Source of the DNA: an uncultured Lachnospiraceae bacterium
Lineage (GTDB): Bacteria > Bacillota > Clostridia > Lachnospirales > Lachnospiraceae
Direction: 5' to 3'
DNA length: 5,867 nucleotides
Assembly: GCA_945788595.1 (NCBI GenBank)
Contig: CALZMS010000075.1
Span: 1-5,867, forward strand
Shown: positions 1 through 5,226 of the stretch, piece after piece
Position numbering within the stretch: the stretch's first letter is position 1
Layout: the number at the start of each line of letters is the position of its first letter
Program-made: the position numbers and the translations under genes
Notes under the pieces: model-generated
The model's database searches: none
Seen by the model: only the letters and a program-made list of their open reading frames with translations
What the model was told of the DNA's origin: nothing

Positions 1-54
1 TATCCGGAGGATGAGGAGGCTGTGCGGGAGAGTCAGTTTTTAAATAGTAGATAG
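1..54 (+). CDS. Probable 3' end of an upstream gene, product unknown
   Basis: Frame 1 is open from the window edge and reads YPEDEEAVRESQFLNSR before a TAG stop. The acidic, charged composition and the codons used (gag, gtg, cgg, agt) resemble those of hflX downstream, as expected for a real coding end. Frames 2 and 3 also stop within 42 bases, so an open frame this short proves little. Only 17 codons are visible, with no recognisable motif, so no function is proposed. If real, the gene ends about 260 nt before hflX, and the repeat-rich gap separates the two. Confidence 0.35.
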   Translation, partial: YPEDEEAVRESQFLNSR

Positions 55-80
55 TTGTGAGAGTGTGTGAGACGGACGAC

Positions 81-216
81 ATCCCAAGGTGACGTATCCC
101 GGCATATATATTCTTTTCTGCGCTCCCCTGCGCTCGCTCCGAGCCTAAGGTCTCGGAGTCGTGCTCGGTAAGTCGTTTGTAAAGAATATATATGCCGGGA
201 TACGTCACCTTGGGAT
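81..216. repeat. Perfect 36-bp inverted repeat with 64-nt centre
   Basis: Bases 81-116 are the exact reverse complement of 181-216 (36 of 36 positions). The outer ends begin ATCCCAAGG and finish CCTTGGGAT, and the inner ends are AT-rich (TATATATTCTTT / AAAGAATATATA). The centre, 117-180, holds a smaller hairpin. No clear target-site duplication flanks the arms (gacgac on the left, atctga on the right). In RNA it would form a 36-bp stem with a branched top. It could be a MITE-like or other dispersed intergenic repeat, a remnant of an inverted duplication, or a large structured terminator for the upstream gene, though no run of T follows the right arm. The repeat itself is certain; its nature is not. 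Confidence 0.95.
137..158. repeat. Small hairpin in the centre of the inverted repeat
   Basis: CTCCGAG at 137-143 pairs exactly with CTCGGAG at 152-158 around an 8-nt loop. A competing partner for the left side is GCTCGG at 163-168, which is complementary to CCGAGC at 139-144. The 36-bp stem is therefore topped by a GC-rich apical hairpin with an alternative pairing, which makes the whole 81-216 block one nested structure. Confidence 0.7.
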
Positions 217-299
217 ATCTGATCTTTGAAGGTATGATGTGAGGATGTACCTGGAGGTGGCACACTGGGGTATTTGGTCTTGGAAGGTATGCGGTGTGA
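206..299. repeat. Degenerate direct repeat, 55-bp period, before hflX
   Basis: Bases 206-236 and 261-291 align without gaps at 25 of 31 positions. Both begin CAC and share TGGG and GAAGGTATG. The similarity continues after a 2-nt indel into a shared GTGA (copy 1 ending at 242, copy 2 at 299). The first 11 bases of copy 1 lie inside the right arm of the inverted repeat, so the two repeat systems share sequence. This suggests local duplication; it does not by itself show a function. Confidence 0.7.
210..238 (+). promoter_or_regulatory. Candidate SigA promoter for hflX (weak)
   Basis: TTGGGA (210-215, 4 of 6 to TTGACA) and TATGAT (233-238, 5 of 6 to TATAAT) are separated by exactly 17 nt, and would start transcription near 245, about 70 nt before hflX. 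The -35 box lies in the right arm of the inverted repeat. The equivalent positions of the second direct-repeat copy (CTGGGG, TATGCG) are degraded. The -35 match is poor, and hflX may instead be read from further upstream. Confidence 0.35.
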
Positions 300-313
300 T
301 TGGAGGTTTTTGA

Positions 314-1567
314 ATGAGTGAGATGTTGGTGAATGAGGCTATGCGGGAGCGGTTTATTTTGATTGGGGTGCAGACTGCGGAGAGGTCTGCTATTTCGATG
401 GAGGATTCTTTGGGGGAGCTGGAGGAACTGGTGGAGACGGCTGGCGGGGATTCGGTGGCTATGGTGGTGCAGAATGCCCAGAGGATCCATCCGGGGACGT
501 ATATGGGTAGGGGTAAGCTGGAGGAGGTGCGGCAGATGCTGGCTGTGAATGATGCGGATGGGGTGGTCTGTGATGATGAGCTCTCGCCGGCGCAGCTGAA
601 TAATCTGGAGCGGATCCTGGAGTGTAAGGTGCTGGATCGGACGATGGTGATCCTGGATATTTTTGCGGCCAGGGCCAGAAGCAGTGAGGGTAAGATCCAG
701 GTGGAGCTGGCGCAGCTGAGATACCGGGCGGCACGGCTGGTGGGTATGCGTGCTTCACTGTCCCGGCTGGGCGGCGGTATTGGTACCAGAGGTCCGGGAG
801 AGAAAAAGCTGGAGATGGACAGGCGTCTGATCCATGGACGGATTTCCAAGTTAAAGGAAGAGCTGCAGACGGTGCAGAAGCACAGGGATCTGATCCGGGA
901 GAAGAGGAAAGAGAAGCATATTCCTACGGTGGCGATCGTGGGGTATACGAATGCGGGAAAATCCACATTTTTGAATCGGATGACGGGATCGGATGTGCTG
1001 GAGGAGGATAAGCTGTTTGCTACGCTGGATCCTACGACGAGGCTTCTGGAACTGGAGAATGGACAGGAGATTCTTTTGACGGATACGGTAGGTTTTATCC
1101 ATAAGCTGCCCCATCATCTGATCGAGGCGTTTAAGAGTACATTGGAGGAGGCGAAGTACGCGGATTATATCATTCATATGGTAGATGCCTCGGATCCCAT
1201 GCGGGATATGCATATGCAGGTAGTGTATGATACGCTTCATGATCTGGAGGCGGACCGGAAGAAGATTCTGACGCTGTTTAATAAATGTGATCGTCTGGAG
1301 GACAACCACGGTTTCCATGATGCACGGGCGGAGAAATGTCTGCGGATTTCTGCGCTGACCGGTGAAGGACTGGATGAGTGCCGTGAGGCGCTGGGGGAGA
1401 TGGTGAAGGAGTCCTATATTTTGCTGGAGAGGATCTTTTCCTATAAAGATGTGGGACTTTTGCAGCTGATCCGCCGGGAGGGGCAGCTTCTGGAGGAAGA
1501 GTACCTGGCAGAGGGAATCCGTGTTAAGGCGAATGTGCCGGTGGAGCTGTATGGACGGCTGAGCTGA
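314..1567 (+). CDS. hflX: GTPase HflX, ribosome-associated
   Basis: HflX is a cytoplasmic GTPase that binds the large ribosomal subunit; in studied bacteria it splits stalled or hibernating 70S ribosomes after stress. The 417-residue product has the full family layout. The N-terminal HflX domain (about 12-200) carries GRGKLEEV (65-72), GKIQVELAQL (126-135), the diagnostic GTRGPGEKKLE (157-167) and a coiled linker (about 168-202). The G domain has the P-loop GYTNAGKST (210-218), a switch I region LFATLDPTT (234-242), DTVGF (257-261), NKCD (323-326) and SAL (346-348). A short C-terminal domain ends at 417, close to the roughly 426 residues of E. coli HflX, so it appears intact. The start is supported by GGAGG at 302-306, 7 nt before ATG. 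The coding strand is unusually G-rich early in the gene. It stands alone, not in the hfq-linked arrangement of E. coli. Confidence 0.97.
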   Translation: MSEMLVNEAMRERFILIGVQTAERSAISMEDSLGELEELVETAGGDSVAMVVQNAQRIHPGTYMGRGKLEEVRQMLAVNDADGVVCDDELSPAQLNNLERILECKVLDRTMVILDIFAARARSSEGKIQVELAQLRYRAARLVGMRASLSRLGGGIGTRGPGEKKLEMDRRLIHGRISKLKEELQTVQKHRDLIREKRKEKHIPTVAIVGYTNAGKSTFLNRMTGSDVLEEDKLFATLDPTTRLLELENGQEILLTDTVGFIHKLPHHLIEAFKSTLEEAKYADYIIHMVDASDPMRDMHMQVVYDTLHDLEADRKKILTLFNKCDRLEDNHGFHDARAEKCLRISALTGEGLDECREALGEMVKESYILLERIFSYKDVGLLQLIRREGQLLEEEYLAEGIRVKANVPVELYGRLS

Positions 1568-1577
1568 TAAGAGTGAC

Positions 1578-1607
1578 GGGGCTATCCCCTTGTTATTTTT
1601 ATTTTTT
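1578..1607 (+). terminator. Weak intrinsic terminator-like hairpin after hflX
   Basis: GGGG (1578-1581) pairs with CCCC (1586-1589) around a CTAT loop, and a T-rich stretch (1590-1607) follows, starting 11 nt after the hflX stop. Position and tail suit a Rho-independent terminator, but the stem is only four GC pairs unless a bulge is allowed, so it may leak. Any read-through would then meet the stronger hairpins at 1675-1704 and 1742-1781. Confidence 0.45.
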
Positions 1608-1611
1608 GTGG

Positions 1612-1640
1612 TTGACAAATGAAAAAGGCAGTATTAGAAT
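1612..1640 (+). promoter_or_regulatory. SigA-type promoter of the liv operon
   Basis: A perfect TTGACA (1612-1617) is followed, after exactly 17 nt, by TAGAAT (1635-1640, 5 of 6). Transcription should start near 1646-1648, giving a leader of about 165 nt before livJ. No other convincing promoter lies between here and livJ, and the 30 nt between the terminator at 1742-1781 and the livJ ATG leave no room for one. The promoter is predicted from consensus only. Confidence 0.75.
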
Positions 1641-1674
1641 GTACCTAACTTGAAAGAGACGGATAAAAGGACAA

Positions 1675-1704
1675 AGGCGTACGGAAAGATATTTCTGTGC
1701 GCCT
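1675..1704 (+). promoter_or_regulatory. Leader hairpin 1, followed by a T-rich tract
   Basis: Bases 1675-1687 pair with 1692-1704 as a continuous 13-bp stem with two G-U pairs and a GATA tetraloop. The stretch 1705-1718 (ctcttttagtttcttt, overlapping the end of the stem) is T-rich but interrupted, so the hairpin could act as a terminator or a pause site. It lies about 28 nt into the predicted liv transcript. No T-box consensus or other riboswitch core that I recognise is present. Confidence 0.65.
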
Positions 1705-1741
1705 CTTTTAGTTTCTTTAAGTAATAATGTTTGGAATGTAC

Positions 1742-1781
1742 AAAGGGGTTCAGCAAAAGGAGTATGCTGTCCCCTTTTTTT
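1742..1781 (+). terminator. Intrinsic terminator in the livJ leader (putative attenuator)
   Basis: AAAGGGG (1742-1748) pairs with CCCCTTT (1771-1777). After a small 2x1 internal loop, CAGCA (1751-1755) pairs with TGCTG (1765-1769) around a 9-nt loop. A run of seven T (1775-1781) ends the structure. This is a textbook Rho-independent terminator for + strand transcription. It sits after the predicted liv promoter and just before the livJ ribosome binding site, so it would control entry into the operon. It may simply be a second stop for hflX, but liv transcription from 1612-1640 would still have to pass through it. Confidence 0.8.
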
Positions 1782-1810
1782 CGTTCTGAACAGAAAGAGA
1801 GGACATTATT

Positions 1811-3082
1811 ATGAAAAAGAAAAAACTGATCAGTCTGTTTATGGCAGCGGGTATGGCTTTGAGCCTTGCAGCCTGTGGAAGCTCTTCTTCCAGTGAAGCT
1901 GCTGCAAGTGCACCGGCCAGTGAAGCATCTGCAGCGGTCTCTGCTGCGGGAAGTGAAGCTGCATCCGGTGATTTTGCAGGAACGATCACTCTTGGTGTGA
2001 TAGGACCGATGACAGGTACTCTGGCTGTTTATGGAACCCATATTTCCAATGGTGTTGAGCTGGCGGTAGAACAGATCAACGCTGATGGCGGCGTGTCCAT
2101 CGGAGGAGAGGCTTATGCGCTGGCAACGGAGACAAAGGATGACCAGGGAGATTCCACAGAATGTCTGAATGCCATGAACGCTTTGATTTCGGATGGTATT
2201 GGTCTGGTGGTCGGTTCTGCAACTTCCGGCTGTACCTCCGCTATTACCTCTGTTGCAAATTCTGAGGGCGTTGTGCTGATCACACCTTCCGGTACGGCCG
2301 ATGCGCTGACAACGGAGATGGATTACGTATTCCGTACCTGTTTTAAAGATTCTTTCCAGGGCCAGCTGGCAGCTAAATATGCGGCTGACAATGGCTATAC
2401 AAAAGTTGGTATCGTTTATTGTTCCGCAGATACATATTCTGCCGGATTAAGAGATGCCTTTTCTGCTTCCTGTGCTGAGCTTGGTGTCAATGTGGTGGCG
2501 GAGGAATCCGTGGCAACTATGACAGATGTGGATTATACCAACCAGTTTAACAAGATGGTATCTGCCGGAGCAGAGCTGGTATTTATCCCGTTCTACTATG
2601 ATGTTACAGGTCCCTACCTTGTGCCGCAGGCCCGTCAGGCCGGTTTCAGCGGCGTGCTCCTGGGCTGTGACGGTGTGGATAATACAGAGACCACGATTCC
2701 GGATGGCGCAGATCTGAGTGTTTACAATGATTTCTATTTCATTAACCATTATGCAGAGGATCTGGCAGCTACCGATGTTTCTTCCTGTTTTGTAAGTTCC
2801 TTTAAGGATAAATACGGCGAAAGCCCCAACAACTTTGATGCCTTAGGATACGATGCGGTTCTGGTATACAAAAAAGCTATGGAAGCAGCCGGATCTTATG
2901 CTGCAGCAGATGTACAGGCTGCTTTGGCTGACACAAGCGTAGTATATGAGATAGCCAGTGGTAAATTCTCCTTTGATGAAACCGGTACACCGATCAAGAG
3001 TGGTGTCCTGATGGGCTACAGCTACAATGAGGGCGATGCAGCGGTAACCAAGAGTTCTATCCAGACCCTGGAAGTGGAATAA
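1811..3082 (+). CDS. livJ: Branched-chain amino acid ABC transporter, substrate-binding lipoprotein
   Basis: This is the extracellular binding component, expected to capture leucine, isoleucine, valine or a related amino acid and deliver it to LivH/LivM. The 423-residue product starts with a lysine-rich signal peptide (MKKKKL) and a lipobox LAAC with the modified cysteine at residue 22. A Ser/Ala-rich flexible tether follows (about 24-53), then the type I periplasmic-binding fold (about 56-423). Family features are IGPMTGTLAVYG (64-75), the ligand-loop region GSATSG (135-140), LITPSGTADALT (156-167) and RTCFKDSFQG (175-184). The length is typical for a Firmicutes lipoprotein member. The start is supported by a purine-rich site (AGAGAGGA, ending 1803) 7 nt before ATG. 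Exact ligand specificity cannot be read from sequence, since this family also includes binders of other amino acids and amides. Expression is probably set by the promoter and leader terminator upstream. Confidence 0.95.
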   Translation: MKKKKLISLFMAAGMALSLAACGSSSSSEAAASAPASEASAAVSAAGSEAASGDFAGTITLGVIGPMTGTLAVYGTHISNGVELAVEQINADGGVSIGGEAYALATETKDDQGDSTECLNAMNALISDGIGLVVGSATSGCTSAITSVANSEGVVLITPSGTADALTTEMDYVFRTCFKDSFQGQLAAKYAADNGYTKVGIVYCSADTYSAGLRDAFSASCAELGVNVVAEESVATMTDVDYTNQFNKMVSAGAELVFIPFYYDVTGPYLVPQARQAGFSGVLLGCDGVDNTETTIPDGADLSVYNDFYFINHYAEDLAATDVSSCFVSSFKDKYGESPNNFDALGYDAVLVYKKAMEAAGSYAAADVQAALADTSVVYEIASGKFSFDETGTPIKSGVLMGYSYNEGDAAVTKSSIQTLEVE

Positions 3083-3149
3083 AGCTTTTGGGGCTGCGGG
3101 TTTTAGAAGGAGAGGTGAAGGCCTCTCCTTTTCTCGCAGGAACAGCTTT
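3081..3149 (+). other. livJ-livH intercistronic hairpin
   Basis: The gap folds in three nested tiers. AAAGCT (3081-3086, overlapping the livJ stop) pairs with AGCTTT (3144-3149). CTGCG (3094-3098) pairs with CGCAG (3135-3139). AAGGAGAGG (3107-3115) pairs exactly with CCTCTCCTT (3122-3130) around a 6-nt loop, extended by a G-U and an A-T pair. Only a short TTTTCT follows the inner stem, so it would be a leaky terminator at best. It is also well placed to protect the 3' end of a livJ mRNA. Either role would raise LivJ above the permeases. Confidence 0.7.
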
Positions 3150-3181
3150 CTTCTGTACCATATGTTGAGGAGGAAAATCCT

Positions 3182-4075
3182 ATGATTACCTTTATACAGT
3201 TTCTGATTACGGGACTTCGCCTGGGCAGCGTTTACGCGCTGATTGCTCTGGGATATACCATGGTCTACGGCATCATCAAGCTGATCAATTTTGCTCACGG
3301 TGATTTTATCATGGTGGGCGGTTATACTTTGTATTTTACGATTCCTGTTATGATGCGGCTGGGGCTGCCGGGATGGACAGCGGTGATACTGGCGGTTATC
3401 GTATGTGCCTGTGTCGGTATGCTGGTAGAATTGCTGGCTTACCGCCCGGTTCGCAAAAAGGGAACAAATCTGACAGCGCTGATCACGGCTATTGCCATGA
3501 GCTTTGTTCTGGAAAATCTGGCGCAGGCTATTCCGGCTATCGGACCGGATCCCCGGGTACCCTATACACTATTCAGTAAGACGGTTACCATTGGCGGAGT
3601 TTCTATCAGTACAGCAACGTTTATTACGATCATTGTATCCGCTCTGGTTATGATCGGTCTGTATCTGTTTACACAGAAGACCCGCATTGGCCGAGCCATG
3701 CGCTGCGTGTCTGAGGATAAGCAGGCAGCTGTTCTGATGGGCATCAATGTGAACAGGACGATCATCATTACCTTTGCCATTGGTGCGGGTCTTGCGGCGG
3801 TGGCAGCGTTGATGTATATTGCGCAGTATCCAAAATTATATACGACCATGGGAGCTACCCTTGGCATCTATGCTTTTGTTGCGGCTGTTCTGGGCGGAAT
3901 CGGCTCGCTCCCCGGCGCTATGCTGGGCGGTATGGTCATTGGTATCATTCAGTCTGCGACAAATACTTATATCAGCTCATCCATGTCAGATACCTTTGTC
4001 TATCTGATCCTGATCATTGTTCTGATGATCAAGCCTGCGGGTATTTTAGGAAAGAATGTGGGGGAAAAAGTATGA
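3182..4075 (+). CDS. livH: Branched-chain amino acid ABC transporter permease LivH
   Basis: This is one of two integral membrane subunits forming the import channel. The 297-residue product is highly hydrophobic, with helices near residues 7-28, 64-88, 97-117, 143-164, 193-214, 227-258 and 270-287. It shows LivH hallmarks: VYALIALGYTMVYGII (17-32), INFAHGDF (35-42) near the N-terminus, the cytoplasmic coupling loop with RIGRAMRCVSEDKQAAVLMGI (168-188) that contacts the ATPases, and LGGIGSLPGAMLGG (237-250). The length is close to E. coli LivH (about 308). The start is supported by GAGGAGG (3167-3173) 8 nt before ATG, a stronger site than that of livJ. Its stop overlaps the livM start by 4 nt (ATGA), implying translational coupling. 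Confidence 0.96.
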   Translation: MITFIQFLITGLRLGSVYALIALGYTMVYGIIKLINFAHGDFIMVGGYTLYFTIPVMMRLGLPGWTAVILAVIVCACVGMLVELLAYRPVRKKGTNLTALITAIAMSFVLENLAQAIPAIGPDPRVPYTLFSKTVTIGGVSISTATFITIIVSALVMIGLYLFTQKTRIGRAMRCVSEDKQAAVLMGINVNRTIIITFAIGAGLAAVAALMYIAQYPKLYTTMGATLGIYAFVAAVLGGIGSLPGAMLGGMVIGIIQSATNTYISSSMSDTFVYLILIIVLMIKPAGILGKNVGEKV

Positions 4076-5226
4076 GACAGGATAAAACTGCAAAGCGTTA
4101 TCTGATCAACGGTATTGCCCTGGCTTTGCTGATGGCAGTTTCCGTGTGTATCAGTCTGACGGGCGGAAATACCATAAAATTGAAAGTCGTTCCGGCGGTA
4201 TGGCAATGCTGTTATCTGATCATTATGGCAGCTTCTCTGAATCTGGTGCTTGGTTTTCTTGGACAGCTTTCTCTGGGCCATTGCGGATTTATGGCTGTGG
4301 GGGCCTATACTGCAGCGTTGATCTCACTGGCCTTTCAGAGAGCAGGCATTTATGAGGCAAAATCAGGAGCAGCGTTTATTCTGGTTGTGATTGCCAGCTT
4401 TATTGCAGCAGGATTACTGGCGGCGATTCTGGGACTTATCGTAGGCATACCGGCCCTTCGACTGAAGGGAGACTATCTGGCTATTATTACTCTGGGATTT
4501 GGCATGATTATTGTGAATCTGATTAATAATATTCCTTTCTGCGGACAGCAGGGCCTTTCCCAGGGAGCTGCCTCATCGGCTCTGTATGCCAATGGACTGG
4601 GCTTTTCCAATGATGAAAAGATGAAATACATGTGGCTGGGAATTCTGGCAGTGATCCTTTGTATGACGGTTATGTTCATGTTCGTCCGTTCGAAATACGG
4701 ACGGATCATCCGGGCCATCCGGGATAATGAGATCGCGGCTTCGGCATCGGGAATTAACGTCAGTTTTTATAAAGTCATGACTTTTGCGTTTTCGGCGTTT
4801 TTTGCGGGTGTCGCAGGTGCTCTGTATTCCTGCTGCAACTCTGCTCTGGCCACAACTTCCTTCGCCTTTACCAACGGTTCTATTCTGAACTCTGTATTTA
4901 TTGTGGTCATGGTGGTTATCGGCGGTATGGGTTCTCTGACCGGTTCAGTGGTGGCGGCCATTGGAATGTTTCTTCTGAACTATACGATCAAAAACGGTGC
5001 ATGGGTAAATGCATTGCCGGGATTTTTGCAGGGGATTTTTACCTATCCTATGCTGGTATATTCCGTGGCGCTTATCATAGTGATCATGTTCCGTCCCCGC
5101 GGAATTATGGGTACCAGTGAGTTTGCGCTTTACGATATACCAAAATGGCCTGCAAGAATAAAGAAACATTTTGCGAAAGAAGCGGCAAAATCTGAAAAAA
5201 GAGAGGAGGCTGCGGTAAATGAGTGA
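4072..5226 (+). CDS. livM: Branched-chain amino acid ABC transporter permease LivM
   Basis: This is the second membrane subunit, partner of LivH. The 384-residue product has an N-terminal helix (about 12-30), then family motifs NLVLGFLGQLSLGH (57-70) leading into GFMAVGAY (72-79), IPALRLKGDYLAIITLGFG (126-144), the coupling loop SKYGRIIRAIRDNE (207-220) with ASASGIN (223-229), VIGGMGSLTGSVVAA (282-296) and the C-terminal RPRGIMG (341-347). About 37 residues follow this motif, of which the last 24 (361-384) are strongly charged and cytoplasmic (KKHFAKEAAKSEKREE). The start overlaps livH (ATGA) with a GGGGG-type site at about 4060-4064. The 3' end overlaps livG by 8 nt, and the livG ribosome binding site lies inside this charged tail. 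The length fits LivM, which is usually longer than LivH. Confidence 0.95.
   Translation: MRQDKTAKRYLINGIALALLMAVSVCISLTGGNTIKLKVVPAVWQCCYLIIMAASLNLVLGFLGQLSLGHCGFMAVGAYTAALISLAFQRAGIYEAKSGAAFILVVIASFIAAGLLAAILGLIVGIPALRLKGDYLAIITLGFGMIIVNLINNIPFCGQQGLSQGAASSALYANGLGFSNDEKMKYMWLGILAVILCMTVMFMFVRSKYGRIIRAIRDNEIAASASGINVSFYKVMTFAFSAFFAGVAGALYSCCNSALATTSFAFTNGSILNSVFIVVMVVIGGMGSLTGSVVAAIGMFLLNYTIKNGAWVNALPGFLQGIFTYPMLVYSVALIIVIMFRPRGIMGTSEFALYDIPKWPARIKKHFAKEAAKSEKREEAAVNE

Noticed and set aside
33..263. Minus-strand frame of 76 codons across the inverted repeat
   Set aside because: It begins with GTG, has no Shine-Dalgarno sequence, and much of it is simply the two repeat arms and the hairpin centre translated. 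It is better explained as a by-product of the repeat.
205..966. Long minus-strand open frame (253 codons) opposite hflX
   Set aside because: The + strand encodes a complete HflX with all motifs. The reverse frame gives a Ser/Arg/Pro-rich low-complexity product typical of the antisense of G-rich coding DNA, and its 3' part runs into the repeat region.
851..1618. Long minus-strand open frame (255 codons) over the hflX 3' half
   Set aside because: It is antisense to the conserved HflX G domain, is rich in His/Ile/Gln, shows no recognisable family and would begin in the liv promoter region.
1619..1648. Nine-codon ORF (MKKAVLECT)
   Set aside because: It overlaps the promoter boxes and starts upstream of the predicted transcript start, with no ribosome binding site.
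1727..1789. Possible 20-codon leader peptide spanning the livJ leader terminator
   Set aside because: It has ATG and TGA and covers the terminator, which is tempting for attenuation, but there is no ribosome binding site and it contains no leucine or isoleucine and only two valines, so it does not look like a liv leader peptide.
3115..3168. Short GTG-start ORF after AAGGAG between livJ and livH
   Set aside because: The SD-like bases are only 2 nt from the GTG and lie in the 5' arm of the strong intercistronic hairpin. The 17-codon product has no recognisable features.
4683..4703. 7-bp hairpin (CGTCCGT / ACGGACG) inside livM
   Set aside because: It falls in the conserved coupling-loop coding sequence, has no T run, and is reasonably explained by codon choice.
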